DNA of 64,000 nt, from contig NC_088306.1 of the NCBI RefSeq assembly GCF_032854445.1, forward strand, positions 14,751,386 through 14,815,385, written 5' to 3'. The position numbers and the translations under genes were made by a program. Numbering within the stretch: position 1 is the first letter of the stretch; the number at the start of each line of letters is the position of its first letter. Shown piece after piece: positions 44,437 to 59,400 of this stretch. This DNA is from Liolophura sinensis (Eukaryota; Mollusca; Polyplacophora; Chitonida; Chitonidae). Below the pieces are notes generated by a model. It did no database searches, had not been told where the DNA came from, and saw nothing but the letters and a program-made list of their open reading frames with translations.

Positions 44437-47400
44437 CTAAGTCTTTTTCCTCCCTTGTAAAACTTTCTGATCTAAACGCCGCATCAAAACACCATCCTGT
44501 TCACCAAGGCTATGAGGAGTGCCACAGTTCCGCATTTTCCGAAGCCAAACATTTTCACCTGTGCAGGTTCTGTTTTTCATTGGCACCCCAAGTCTTGTCA
44601 GAAGTTTGTCAGCCATGTCAGGTATGATTGGCTGTAGAACAATCCCACATACCACCAAGGTTTCCATGGCAATGTGCAGCAGCGCTTCTAAATATTGTTT
44701 TTGATCAGTGCTTTTGACTAGTTCCCATGGTTTATGGTGCTGTATCAGACCATTAGCCCATCTTAACTCTGACATGACGATATCTAATCCTTTGTCTATA
44801 TTGAAGTCACTGTAATGAACATCCACTCTTTCTGTAAACAAAAACAAAGAAAAAATATTGTAACATTGACAAAATACTGTTGGGCAATTTTTTTGCTATG
44901 CCTAAATGAATTACTGTAATTCTTCAACCTTTTGCGCATGTTTGCAAGGTGTTTATTCAAGCCTATTCTGAAGGCAATTTCATACACTAACAAAATTATA
45001 CTTTTTGTGATGCCTGAAACTGGCCAATCAAACCAATGTAGTTTTGTCACCAAAATCAAATTTTAAAATGTGCATAAATTGCACTTGAAAGTTGATCTTT
45101 CATATGCCATAAGGTGTACAAATCAGTAACACTTATTTATTCTGTCACAGCTAGAAATCCTTGGGTAGCCACCAGTTTCACCAATCTGATGGCTGTGAGT
45201 TCAAGTTCAGCTCATGCCGGCTTCCTTCTTGTGATCTGTGGGAAGGTCTGGCAGCAACCTTCGGACAGTTTTGGTTTTCCTCCCACCATAAATGCTGAAC
45301 ACCATCATATAAGTGAAACATTCTTGAGCATGGTGTAAAATACCAATCAAATAAATACATAAGTAAATACATAAACAAATGAATCCAGCTGATACAATAA
45401 ATTATTTTTGAAAATTTTCATATAATATGGAATAATTTGGCTGAAAAGGTGTACAGTCAGCTTGATGATGCTCAATGAAAAGGCCTATACCTTGGAGGGT
45501 AAGAAGTCTGTCATATCTGTCTATTTCTTCCTGAGTAAAGTGGTTGCTAAAGGACTCTCCATGCAGAGGTGGTATAACCTGATCAGGGTTCACGGAGAGA
45601 GAAGTACACCTCTGCAGGAGATTGCCCAGGGTGTTCACAAGGTCACTGTTGATGACCTGCATGACCTTTTCATCTGTGTAATCTGCAATTTGATTGGACA
45701 ATGATCCCTTGAAGTCAATTCACATTATTGATGATTTATTAATATATTTGCTTCATTTACATATATATGTATTTGTATCATTCGACAATGTACTTTTATT
45801 TAAAGACAGTAAAATTCACAAACATCACATAATGGCTGTTTTCATATGAAACAGAGAATTATATCTCATATAGCATGACCATATATGGTAGGCCTAATGT
45901 TTGAAAATTATATGATACAGATTATGGAAAAAAGTTCTGGGAATTATATTGTGTGAAAGCTCTAGCCGTACGTGGGAAGGTCTGTCAGCAACCTGCAGAT
46001 GGTTGTGGGTTTCCCCTCAGGCTCGGCCCGTTTCCACCCACCATAATGCTGGCCGCCGTCGTATAAGTGAAATATTCTTGAGTACAGCGTAAAACACCAA
46101 TCAAATAAATAAATAAATATGTTGTATGAAACGAAAAACCGTCAGCTAGTCCTGACCTTCTTCACCACTCACACATTTACATCAAACCAACCCAGAGAAG
46201 CTTCTAAATTCAGACTGGATCAAGTCAGAAAATGAAGAAGATTTCATCTCAATTGCGGCTAAAATAATTGAACACCACATTGTCGTGTGACAGTTGTGGA
46301 AATGCCTGATAGGGCAAGTCTTCCCCCTCCCCCCTCCCCCCTCCACCCCAACCCAAATACTGAACTTACTGCCATCTGAGTGAGGCACGGACTCTTTCAG
46401 CAGAAAATACCTCATGCCGTCCGCCGAGAACATCTGAATACGCTCCACTGGGTCTACAACATTCCCTCGACTTTTTGACATCTGTGAAGAAAAAGTAACA
46501 ACTGAACTCGTTTTTTGGGGGGATTGTTTTTTTTTTGTGTTTTTTTAACATTCAAAGCATTTTTCAACACTGTCCCGCTACCAGTCTCACAGAGGACAGA
46601 TACTTTAGAAATAGAGCATTATGACAGACTAAAAAAGCTAATACACTGTTGAAAAATTGAATGTCTGGACACAAAAGAAAGTGCTACAAAAAAATGTGTA
46701 CATTGTATATCTTGTCTATCAATGCATTTCATTGATTTATGGAAGCATCTGGTAAGATACTTGTACAACACATATAGTGTTCATAACCATATGGTGTTCA
46801 TGACAAAGTCTCAGTTTTCAATGGAGATGTAAAACTATGTCGAGGACAGCATGATGTCTTATTGATCATTCAAGTCTGGAGTTATGATTTTAAATTAGCA
46901 TCTGTTTCAAATTAACCAGCACCGAACTAGTCTGTGTGATGTTTGAAAAATTTTCTGCTACAATGTCCTCGAAAAGGCTGTTGCATGAATGCAGTTGTTT
47001 GTAAAGCTAAATGTAGATCATCACAGCATTTTTCAGCACATATTAAAGTCCATTCTCTCTGCTACGACAAAACAGAATGAAAGTATTCAAAACGCAAAGT
47101 TTACAGTGAATACTAAAAGATTCTGATTTTCTTTTCTTTTTTTTTTTTTTGGCAGGGAATTTTTTTTCGTAATTTTATATGAATAGTTACAATGCTTAGT
47201 TATTGACCTGTTTGGAATATGCAAATTTGTAGCATACATCATCCCTAATTAGATATGCAAGACGACAATAATTTAAATTCTCTCTCTCTCTCTCTCTCTC
47301 TCTTTCTATGTCTCTCTCTCTGAAAGCACCAAGAACCTGAAATTTTCTGTCCAGCTGCTTGACATGAAGAGACCATGAAAAGCCCACAATGCATTCGATC

Positions 47401-50400
47401 ATGAACATTTCGTCTGGTGTCCTCTGCGGCTAAAGCAAAGGCCTCCAAAATTTATAAAGCGGTTCTTATTATAACTCTTTCAAGCTTCACAGAATCATTT
47501 TAACACTATAAATAGTACAAGTATGCGTCTGATATTCACTGAAAGGCAATAATTTGAGTTATTCTTGGTAAATAAGCAAACTTAACTTGATTGCCCCATC
47601 CAGACTTTTTGCCTAAAGTCTCCGGCAGATCCTTAAAACCTCTTTAAAGCAAAAGAAATTAAATTTCAAAAATTTTCTAATGCCAGAAGATATCTGTATG
47701 TTTTACAACTATGAAAGAAAAATCCCTTACTTTTTCATTATTGACAGTCCAATGGGAATGGCAGACAATCCTCTTTGGAGGCTCCAGTCCAGCGGCCATG
47801 AGAAATGCTGGCCAGTACACGGCATGGAACCTATCAAGTTATACACAGTACACCAGATAAGAATGATAAATGTTGTCATTTTATTCTTTTTTTTTAATTT
47901 ATTTATTTACTTTATACACGGTAACTGTTTTATATCATGTTTGACTTATTTCTTAGCTGATTTAAGTCAACAATACAGCGCTGAAAACCTGGGCAAACAC
48001 TTAAGAAACCTCCTGATATAAAGTTTAACAGTTCTTGCCAAAATCCAGATTCGAACCTGTCAGGCGTGACAGGTTTTCAACAGGCACTGCAGTAGCTGAG
48101 TCACAAAATAACAGTTCATTAATGTGTCATACACCTTAGTGTTTTTTATTCTACTACTGATTTTTACAATCTTACTTCAGGATATCTTTTCCAATCACAT
48201 GACAATCAGGCGGCCAATGAAAACCCCCATAGGGATATCCTGCCACAGTCAGATAGTTTACCAATGCATCCAGCCAGACGTAAATCTGTCCACAAAAAAT
48301 GACACAGGACACTTCTCATGTTATTTAAAGGCATATCAAAGATAATAATAATAATTAAAGGCGCTAGGTTCCTTACAGCGACACCGGTGGCCAAGCATCA
48401 AGGCCCAATTGAATGTCAAATAAGAAAACACTATGACAGTAATGCACTGGACTAATTTGCCATGATCAGAAAAAATTAAGCTTTGGAAAACACCTGTTTA
48501 CCAACAGACATAACAATAAATGGCTTTATTCTACGGCCGAAGTACACAGACAATGAAAAATTCAACACATTCAACCTGCTTGTACAAATTGTAACAGTAT
48601 TTACAAAAACAGGCAACATGGAGAAAAAGCATGACAAAAATGAAAAATAATCAACTGGGTTTGAACCCAACACTACCAGACATCATATACAATGCACCTA
48701 GTGCTGAAAACCACCACAGCATCTTGATAGAGTTAGGCCTTGGCGATTACCGCACCTGGTTAAGTATGTACATTTCAGGTTGCTCAACACATGGTGTGCA
48801 ATCACCTCACTCTACTGTCCCATCTGGCGTGCCTGAGCTCAGTTCAGTTTTGAGAGCAAGCAAGACAGAGTGCATGTAGGTGACAGGAAAAGTTAGGAAA
48901 CTATAAAGATATGAAATTTTAGTCTAAATCAGAAAAATAAATTTGGTCTAAGAAATAAGCAGTGTTTCCTTTCAAAATATCCTTAGTCCAAAGACACGGC
49001 GTACAGTTTCGTAGTTACTTTTCTGTGCGGCATCCTAAAGCCCGTCCATTCCCAACAGGCATGTAAGGTCTAGACCTGAATAGACACAGGAAACCGCGAC
49101 ATTTCTTTAAGGGTTGAATTTGGCCTAATAAGAGTTACATGTACATTTCTTGGGTTCATCATTACTCAAGGTATATGTGTGGATAGACATTTTTCGCATA
49201 TTTCGCCATGGCTTTGAACTTGTATTCCTGATAGCACATGGGTATGGGGGAATGCCGTCTGGATTGTTGAGAATTACCCATGGTGCATTGCGAACAGGGC
49301 TGGCTTTACGTGCAAACATTGAAAACTGTCCACTGATAGCTGTGGAGAGGAGGGAGAGTTGTTCATTTCTGGGTTTGAGTGATAGGTGGCCGACCCGTGG
49401 GGTAGGTTACCTGCATCGCATGTATAGTAATACAATTATACATTTCCATTTCTGAAGTAGGGTGGAGTCATTTAAATATTTCTAGCAAGAAAACTATAAA
49501 TCATAGCTCAAATCTGTTGGCATCCACAGAAACTACATGTCTTGGGCTACAGTTTGGTGCAAGTCTCAGATTTGTAGCTTTCATAGTTCTCACGTAACAC
49601 GCCATTACCCGAAATGGCCGAAAAAAGTTTTGACTATATCCCAAAAAGTCACAAATATAGGCAAAATCTGAAAGCAGATTCGTAATCAGTGTTGCCAAAT
49701 GTACCAGAACAGATGAAAGCATTATCAAACTTGGACACTTTTTGTGACATCAAAAGTTTGACCAATGGCGAGCTTCCAAAGTTTTCTATGCATGTCCAAG
49801 ATTTTTCAAACCTGTTCTAATTGGTATTACTCTTCAAGTATAGCAAATCCGTTTGTTGGTTCTTGAGAAGAAGATTTTTGAAAGTTTTGTTCAAAATTCA
49901 AGATGGCCGCCATGTCACGCAACCAAAGTTAACCAAAAACAGCCAAAATTTGCCTCCTAATCTTGTTCCTAAAATTACCAAATTTCAACACATCCAATAA
50001 AAACTTTTCTTTTTACAGCTCTTAAAGCTTTCAAAAAGCTTCCAAAAATAATAATAAAAATTGGAATGATTTCAACAGTCCTAAAAATTAAAGGAAGGAA
50101 GGCAGTTGTTTCACAACCAGCCATATTCTGAGAAATACAAACTCTCAAAAGATTTTGGCATACACATTATTTCAAGCACAATTTCACGCAGCAGACAAAA
50201 ATCTGAGAAAAATCTGAATAATCTGACAGGAGATCACCACTTTCTCGACATGCTCAAAGTCTTCTGCTAATTTTGATATGCTCCATCTTCACTCACACTT
50301 TTGATATTTCTGCTTGCAATAAATCCATTTAGGAAATTCAGCTCATAATAATTCAATTTAGAAAATTCAGCTCGTAATAATTCAATTTAGGAAATTCAGG

Positions 50401-53400
50401 AAACATCCCATATATTCGTAAAAATTTTTTTACTCATGTAGCTTAATAAAATAAGCAGTTTTTGCTCTCTGTGTTTTTTGGGTTATATTTTTTTTTTTGA
50501 AGGGTGCAGGTCATAACTTATATTACAAAACGAAGAGATATCAAACTGCTAATTATGAAATGCAATAATCTAAACTCAATAAATAAAACTGAATGAAGTA
50601 CAACATAATAATTATCTCCATTTCAAAATCGCTGACAAAGCCACTGCCAACAAATGAACTTACAGTTTGGGAGTGATCGCCAGGCACGGATATTCCCCAC
50701 TGAAGACGATCCCTCTGACGAGAGACTGACAGATCCGGCAACCCATCTGCCAGCCAGCTTCTTACTAGTGACTCAAACTTGGAGGGAAAAATCACTGTAA
50801 AGGTACACAATGTCATCCGAGTAAGAAATATTCAAAGCAGATTTCCACCTTCAAATTTGGAATACTTTCCATATAACCGAACTTAGTCTTGGTTGCTAGG
50901 CTACCAAACAGCTTGCCTGCAGCTGACACATGAATGCAAATTTTAGCTCAACACATAATATTTAAATATTTAACTTAACATGGATTATCTCACCGGGTTG
51001 AATACAAGCATTATGTTTTGATATACCTTCTAAAAAGGGATACGAAATCGGCGTCGATTGGCTGTTAATGAAGACGCTTGAATAAATGCAGCACATCTAA
51101 AATTCAGCTTAGGCTAGGCACAGCCTGGGCTTGCCTACCTCTCACACCAGCCAATCAGAATCTACAAGACATAGCCTGGGCTTATTTACCTCTCACACCA
51201 GCCAATCATTGACAAGACATAGCCTGGGCTTATCTACCTCTCACACCAGCCAATCAGAATCGACAAGGCATAGCTTGGGCTTACCTACCTCTCACACCAG
51301 CCAATCAGAATCGATTCTGTATCCTTTTAACATTTAATTTATTAACACTGATTCCAATATGCAAGAAGATATGTCATGAATTTTCAATTTAATGCAGTTA
51401 ATTCAACACAGAGTATCAATAATCTAACACCCCACATATTTAATTGTGCCTAACACGTATGCAAAACCTGAGCTTAATACTGTACCACCGCAAATATTTA
51501 CCTTAAGGGTGATTCCAATACACAAGCACTATGGTCGTGTAATTTGTCATTTACACTAATTAATACACATGCAGAACATCCACAATGGAACATACAGTAT
51601 CATTCAAGATACCATTCTTAACATTTAGCTGAGCATTGCTTTCACTGTTACTGTTATAGTAAATACAGCATGAGCAATTAAATATTTTAATTCTAAGGTG
51701 GGCTTTATTTATTTATTCATCTGACTGGTGTTTTACGCCGTACTCAAGAATATTTAACTTATATGATGACGGCAAGCATTATGGTTGGAGGAAACCGGCA
51801 GAACCCGGGGAAAACCCACGACCATCTGCAGGTTGCTGGCAGACCACCCCACTTACAGCAAAGAGGGCTTTATGAACAACACATACATTGTTGCATATGA
51901 ATGACACACCTTTTTCTTCTTCACTTAAAAAAAAGTAAATTATTTACTTTTTTACTTACTATTAATTACATACTTCTACATTATGCTTATTTCACAGCAC
52001 ATCCAACGTTAAGAGCAAAAATGAAAGTGGCTGACACTCAACACTTACCACCATCTAAACATTTTAACGCATTTACTTCTGTCAGAAAAAATATTTACAA
52101 AAAAAAAAAAAAGGAAACCGTAATGAATTTTGATACAGTTTTCAGTGATGCGTTCCATGATGATTTCACTTTATGCGAACCTTTAACACACTGTATGTAG
52201 ATAAACATTTTTTCACGAGCCCTGCCTCACCTCCCCTGTTAATCCAATCTGTCAAGTGTGACCCAAATTTGCTCAATTTGAACATGTAATTCTCCTCTGT
52301 CATCCATTCTACAGGCTGGCCACTCTCAGACGATATCTACCACAACAACAACAACAATAATAACACAGTGATTAGGTTACCTTCAGCCTTCAGAGTGCCT
52401 CTCAGCAAATATATCAAGTAAAATGTAGCAGGGTTGATTAGAATATATTAGAAGTCTCCATTCCTTTATTTACTCGGCAGCAGGTTTGGCATATCTGGCC
52501 AAGGGCAGTTTTGTTTTTATGATCATAAAAATATATATTTAGTTCATAAATTTTTCAGTACATAGTTAGACCCTAATCAAATATAGTTATAAACTCCAAG
52601 TTGCACCTTTATTTATCAATTTCAATGTTGTTTAATGTGGTACTTTTTCACGTCAACTCGTTATCCCATGTAAGCCTTTTTTCGGAGACAGAAGGGTGTC
52701 TTTCAAACAAGATCACTCCTAAATGATCAGAGAATTACCTGTGTTTTTGAAATCAGCAAAAAAAAAAAAATACCTTTGTTGTAACGCCATCTTTGTCCAC
52801 AAGGGAGGTAACCTGTGATTCTGTGAGAAATGCCTCATCTGATGTACAGTACCACCCTTCATACAATCCTTTGTAAATGTGATCATTATCAACAAGAGTT
52901 TTCTACAAACAAGGTCACAGCAAAAAGAACATCACCATTATGGAATAGAAGCCAAAGGATAGACAAAGGCAAAATAACCTCTTGAGAAGATGATATAGGT
53001 TTACAATGTTTTCTTCTTACACTTGGTAGGTTTAAAAGCTATCTGAAAGATTGTTTAGTTTCACCAACAATATATGTTTTCAAGACATTTACACACAACG
53101 CATAGGTTGACACAACCTTTAACTTTGCCTGGTTACAATGTAATAGTACTGTGACACACAGAAAGCTATGTATGCTCTCAAATGGGGTGGGGGGAGGGAG
53201 GTATAGCCGTATACAATAGTTGTATACAACTTACCCAAAATTTAGACACAGCACGCTCATGCCGCTCTTCTGTTGTACGGATGAAATCTGTGGTTCCTAT
53301 ATTTGCCTCACGGAACAAATTCTATGAAGATTTGGGGAAAAAAAATACAGAAAACCAATGAATAAACATGCAAGATATGTTTGTGCGACAGCAAGTAAGA

Positions 53401-56400
53401 GACAATGAAACCATTTACAAAAAAAAAAGAGACAAAACACCTGTTAAGTTTTACAGGCTATTATGCAGTTATGTATTAAAATATTTGATTGGTGCTTTTT
53501 ACCATGCCTGGCCTATTATTTAAGAAAAGACCACACTAGAGCAAATGTATACATACAACCATAAAATACCCCACAGTAAGTTTGAAAGCATAATATTTAT
53601 TTTTGTGATGTTGCAGAAAAGTAAGCAAAATCACACACAATGAGAGAATTGAATATGCTTTTGTGTTAGCAGTTTTATCCAATCAGGCGTGAGATATTCC
53701 TGAAGCCTGAGGATGTGTTTTTTTTTCTGTTGTCATCACCAAGACACTGTTTTGCCATGGTGACGTGATATCATGTTTCCCGTTTCTCTAATATGGCACA
53801 TTCCAAGACCTCAAAAGAATCCCTTATTAGAAATTTGTTAACAGATTTACCAAGCGATATAGAAAAAAATGGCTGTGACCATTTAGGTCTTTTTTCACCC
53901 CTCTTCATAAATAACTCAGGTTGTACTACCGGATCACACCACATGTTGTTTTGGTAATTGTTTTCAATTTTTACCAAGGTAAATACATTAACTGTGTCGT
54001 GAACTTCACTGTAACATATTTGCATGACTCTCCCTTTCTATATATAATGGCTTTACTGAAATGATTTTGTAACGAAGTTAAAAGCAATGACCCCAGAAAA
54101 TGTGCAGACTCATCACTGTGAACGTGACAGTGTGTCAAATCAAACTCCCTTCTGCTAGTATAGATTTGGCAGGTGATTTCATAATAGTGCCAACTCATTA
54201 TTCCCAGGGGCGGGTCAATCCAAATACGCTCATCTAATCAGTTAATGTTGACTTCTGTACGCTGTCAGTTACCTGTAAGACATTTAAACACATGTGACCT
54301 GCGAACTCTCAGAAAATGAAATGGAATGGACGCAGCCTTGCACAAATACAATGAGTAAAAACTATTGTAATATGAAGCTTGTAATGGGCATATTGTGAAG
54401 GTATCCAGTTCTACACATGCGAACACAATGTTCAACCAATGAATGCTGGGTTTATGATCACCATTTTATTTATTTATTTATTTATTGATGGGTGTTTTAC
54501 GCCGTACTCAAGAATATTTCACTTATACGACGGTGGCCAGCATTATGTTGGGTGGAAACCGGGCACAGCCCAGGGGAAACCCACGACCATCCACAGGTTG
54601 CTGGCAGACCTTCCCACGTATTGCAGGAGAGGAAGCCAGCATGAGCTGGACTTGAACTCACAGCAACCGCACTGGTGAGTGACTCCTGGGTCATTACTCT
54701 GCGCTAGCACGCTAACCAACTGAACCACAAAGACCCCGCCATTTTATGAAAAAGAGATGTCTGGACTATCTTGTAATGAAACAATACCTGTGTGAAGCAT
54801 GGAAAACATTCCACTGCATTTTAAACAAGCTTGACGACAGATACTTGTCAAGCAGACCTTTATAACAGAAAAGCATTTAATGATTTAACTGTTACATATA
54901 TTTCTGGGTCTGTAAATGGGCTGTAAGCAATGTTCCCCATATAATGCATTCGCAGATGCAGTGTAGCTAGTAAACTTAGACAATAGGTGAAGAAGTCGTT
55001 AGCTTGCCTGGTTTGAGACAGTTTTGGAATTTACATGTCGCTTGATATTTTCTTCATTTTAATTCATAAATGCAATTAAAGGTGTGACTGGTAGGGAAAT
55101 CTTCAAAGCTCACTCTCGCCAACTCGACCCCATGTGGTGCGTATTAGCATCCCAACCATAACCTACATGAAGCTTAATAATGCAAAGGGGCTTGTTCTGT
55201 GTTTCGGCAGGGGTGGGGGCACTAATCACCCAACACTAATCACCCAATTAGAACTGTGAGAAAGGATTAGATATAATCCATGTACTGATATCTGTTCAGA
55301 GCAATCTCACATGATGACAGAAATTACACGTCACCTGAAGGTCACCTTGAACCATTCAGCATTTCACACGTGCTGGGAACTTGGTAAAAAATGGCAGGAT
55401 TTCAATGTTGACTTGAAATGCAAATGATCCCAAGCCAAGAGCCTTAAAACACTGTTTCAATGTATTAAAGCCTCACACTATGATAAAATACATGTAGGTA
55501 CAGGGTTGGGGCCTGGGAAATTGGACAGTAATATACATCAGTGTACGAGGCTCTAGAGAGGTTACCTTCGATTCCGCGATAAAATATTGTCACAATATTT
55601 CACCATTGTTTTAAAATAATATACATGTTTACATGAATTTCAAGCAAACTCAACATGTGTAAATGTCTTGAGGGATTATAATTGTTTGACTGTTTCTGAC
55701 ATATCGATTTTAGTTTCCGTGTAAGGTAAATTCACACCCAGACTTGAGACCCTCATATTATTCCCTGCCCTTTTTTACTGACTGCTGCCAAAAACACGTG
55801 GGCTCCAGAGTCTGAAGATTGCATGCATGCCTGCAAATAAACAGTATCCTAAAAAAAAATTATTTCACACATAATTTTTCTTTCAACAGGTACATGAGTA
55901 ATACAAATGGAAAAAAAAGCGGCAGGTGAACAGGAATTTAGAGGTTTTCAATTACAATACTATGGATATTTAGAAAAGAGTGAGTGAGTGAGTGAGTGCT
56001 TGGGGCTTAACAATTTTTCAGTCGTATGATGACGAAGGAATCCTTAGAATGCATGTAATGTGCCTCCTTGTTGCAGGACGGATTTAAACCGCTCTTTTAT
56101 CTAGTTTTGCCTCACTGTGACACCTTACCAAAGGTAACCCAAAGTGGACAGGATATATTTGGCCCCTGGCTCAGAGTCCCGACAATCCACACATTTCAAG
56201 TTCACTATGTTAGGATTATACCTTGTTATACTCAATGATTTATTTATTTATTTGATTGGTGTTTTACGCCGTAATCAAGAATATTTCACTTATACGACGG
56301 CGGCCAGCATTATGGTGGGTGGAAACCGGGCAGAGCTCGGGGGAAACCCACGACTATCCGCAGGTTGCTGGAGGACCTTCCCACGTACGACCGGATGTTA

Positions 56401-59400
56401 TACTCAATAAGTGGGAATCAGTACTGGCATGCGTTTTTGAGGAATGCATTTTGATTCAATGCATTTTATCACCTGAATACCTCCCGTGTTGCGCACTTCA
56501 TATACAATTCCACAATTACTAGATAGGCAGTTAGGTATAAAATGTTACCGAGAACTTACCAATATTATACCTGCTGTGGATTTTGATGAAATTGGAATCA
56601 TGACCCGCTTTCTTTTCTGAGTGTGTTCAGGTACAGTAAGTATTTGTAACAAGGACTGAACCAAAACGTCCTTTTTAGTACAGTTTAAGTGGCAACCATA
56701 GTACCTGTAGTATACATATACTCCGCCGATAATGAACGGCATTGAAAGTCAACACTTTTTTTGTTTTTGCTGCTCTGGTAGTTCAGCAGACATTGATCAT
56801 GACCCACAGCAGAGGAGAATAAGCTAGCCGTGCGTGACATGCGTGACATGCGTGACATGTGTGACGGGAAGCAGGCACAGCTATACAGATGATAACTTTG
56901 GTTAAGGAGCTATAATCCGTTGAGCTTGTGTAAACACCAATCAGCCACCCCCTTAGCAGCGTTCTTAGAAATTTAAATACTTGGGTGTTGAGGTAGGGAC
57001 ATACAAGAATGTCCGAATTTCTAGAGTGTCCGAAATTTTGAAAGAATTGCGGTATTTGTCGTGTTCTCTTTTAACTTGGGTGACAAATAAGTAGAGGAAG
57101 ATCCTTACCTGGAACTTTTGTGAGACTTGATCACAAAACACACCTGGTTCCACACCTGCTTTACCTGCTGCATGTTGTACCTGGATAACAGCACACAAAT
57201 ATAAATCTGACCAATGTGGTCGCTGTGAGTTCAAGTCCAGCTCATGCTGGCTTCCTCTGCGGTCGTACGCAGAAAGGTCTGCCAGCAACCTGCGGATGGT
57301 TGTGGGTTTCCCTCGGGCTCTGCCCGGTTTCCTCCCACCCTAATGTTGGCCGTCGTCATATAAGTGAAATATTCTTAAGTACGGTGTAAAACACCATTCA
57401 AATAAATAAATAAATAACAAATATAAAAGTTTAAAAAAATTTTGAAGTCTGCATTCTAGAATCTTAATAAACTAAAAATCTATAAAATCTTAATGAATTT
57501 CATCATGTTTGCAACAATTCACTAAATACATCATATATCTTGATTCTGCAGTATTTTTGTTTCTTCCAAGGAAAGCACAGTTTTTATCATTTGCTCACCA
57601 CACCACACATTTTACTTGCCACAACTAAAGAATAAAAGTACTTTAAAAATCAGGTCAAACCATAAAAGATACAAAAGAAAGTGATAACAAAAAATTTAAT
57701 TAAACAAACAATAATGAGGCTTAAAAAAAATACATGAAATGTTTAGGATATATTCTGACATAAAACAGCACAAAAATGCTTCTTAGTTTGAATCTTTGGG
57801 TGCAAAAAGGCTTTAAACTAAATTTTTTCTAAGGCTCCCAGCGGACAATCTGGAAATTTGAATAGCCTGTGATAGCAGTGAAAATAACTTTGTGGGGAGA
57901 AGGGTCCACATTGGGGTGATAAGCTGTTCCCGCTAAGCCAGTAAGATTATTGTAGAAATATTAATACATTTTCAAAATTTTCTAACCACTAATGGCAAGA
58001 TGCATAAAATAGAAAGGTATTTAAGAGAGATAAAATATGCTTCAATAATAGAAATTTGTTTTCTTTAATTATGAGTTATTAATTTTTTTTTCTTCATTTC
58101 CCTTAAAACTTTATTTCAGACCTTTTCCATGCATTTTTTACCTGGCTACATGTATGTTTGTCTAACCTTGAGTCCATGTTCATCTGTACCAGTGGAGAAG
58201 ATCGTGTGTGACCCATTTAGCGTTTTCCACCTCTGAACAGCATCAGCCAGCACTGCTGTGTGAAGATGACCGATGTGTGGTGCTGCAGCAAAACAACGCA
58301 CCTCATGTCAACATATTTAACTCAATGTAGTATATCTTAGATAGAGAACCACAGCTCTCCTCTTTTAGGCCCACAGTGGCAAAACACCATAGGAAAAGAT
58401 AACAAAACTGGGTGAGCAATGTGTTGGCATATCCAAATAGAGGCAAATACAGTTAATGGTCCTAAACAATTAAAATGCTACAAAATCATTTAAGAGATTG
58501 AACAAGGTAAAATACATACCACATTTTGCTCTCTAGGGCTGTAATGACGTATACTATCACAGCCCTGTCTTTTATAGTCAGAGCCATCTCAGCTATCAAT
58601 TCCAGGTAGGTGTTCCCATGTGGCAACACAGTAAATCCTCATAAGCATGAAACTTTAGTGGAAACCGGATAAATTCCAACTCCAAAGGCCATGTTTGAAT
58701 ACATACTCCTCACAGCCCATACAAGGGAGATAACTACTGACACTTCTAGCATATTTTGTACTTATTTATCTTTTCTTTAATTTTATTTTGTTTATTTGAG
58801 AGATGTTTTTAGTGATCATTGTTGATCATGGTTCCCTCTAGGTCATTACTGGTGAGACTGATTCAAAACAATTAGCCAGAGTGCATGTCAAAGGGTCTAA
58901 TTATAACTTGCCTAACTGTGGCAGTGGTAATTGTGTACATGATTCCCTTCACTGTGAGGAGAATGCATTCAAACATGGCGGTTGGAGTTGGAATTTATCC
59001 AGTCTCCACTATAGTTTATTACTTGTGTGGGTGTACTAGTGATGACACGTGGAAACACCTACCTGGAATTAATAGCTATCACTACGGACAGACAAATTAT
59101 TTGGTTTCCAGCAGTAGTATGATACTGAATCCGGCAAGGGGAGTACAGAGGTGTTCAAGGTAAGATTATGGAACAAGACAAGGCTGTGATAGTATAAGTA
59201 ATCATAGCCCTACAGAGCCAATACCCCATTGCACATTTAAAAGAAGCCAGCTTGGGTTAGGATGGGAAATGAGATAACCTAAACAAAGTGACATCCTGTA
59301 GTCCGAGAAAGCTCTGACATCAAGTTGGGTAAAATTTTGTTTGGCCAAGGATGGCCCCAAGCCAACACTGGAGCGCGCTCCATTCAAAAACCTGATGTAC

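Noticed and set aside
58885..59163. 92-codon plus-strand frame with a hydrophobic start
   Set aside because: Lies in MARS2 intron 1 with no conserved domain, splice signals or repeat support.
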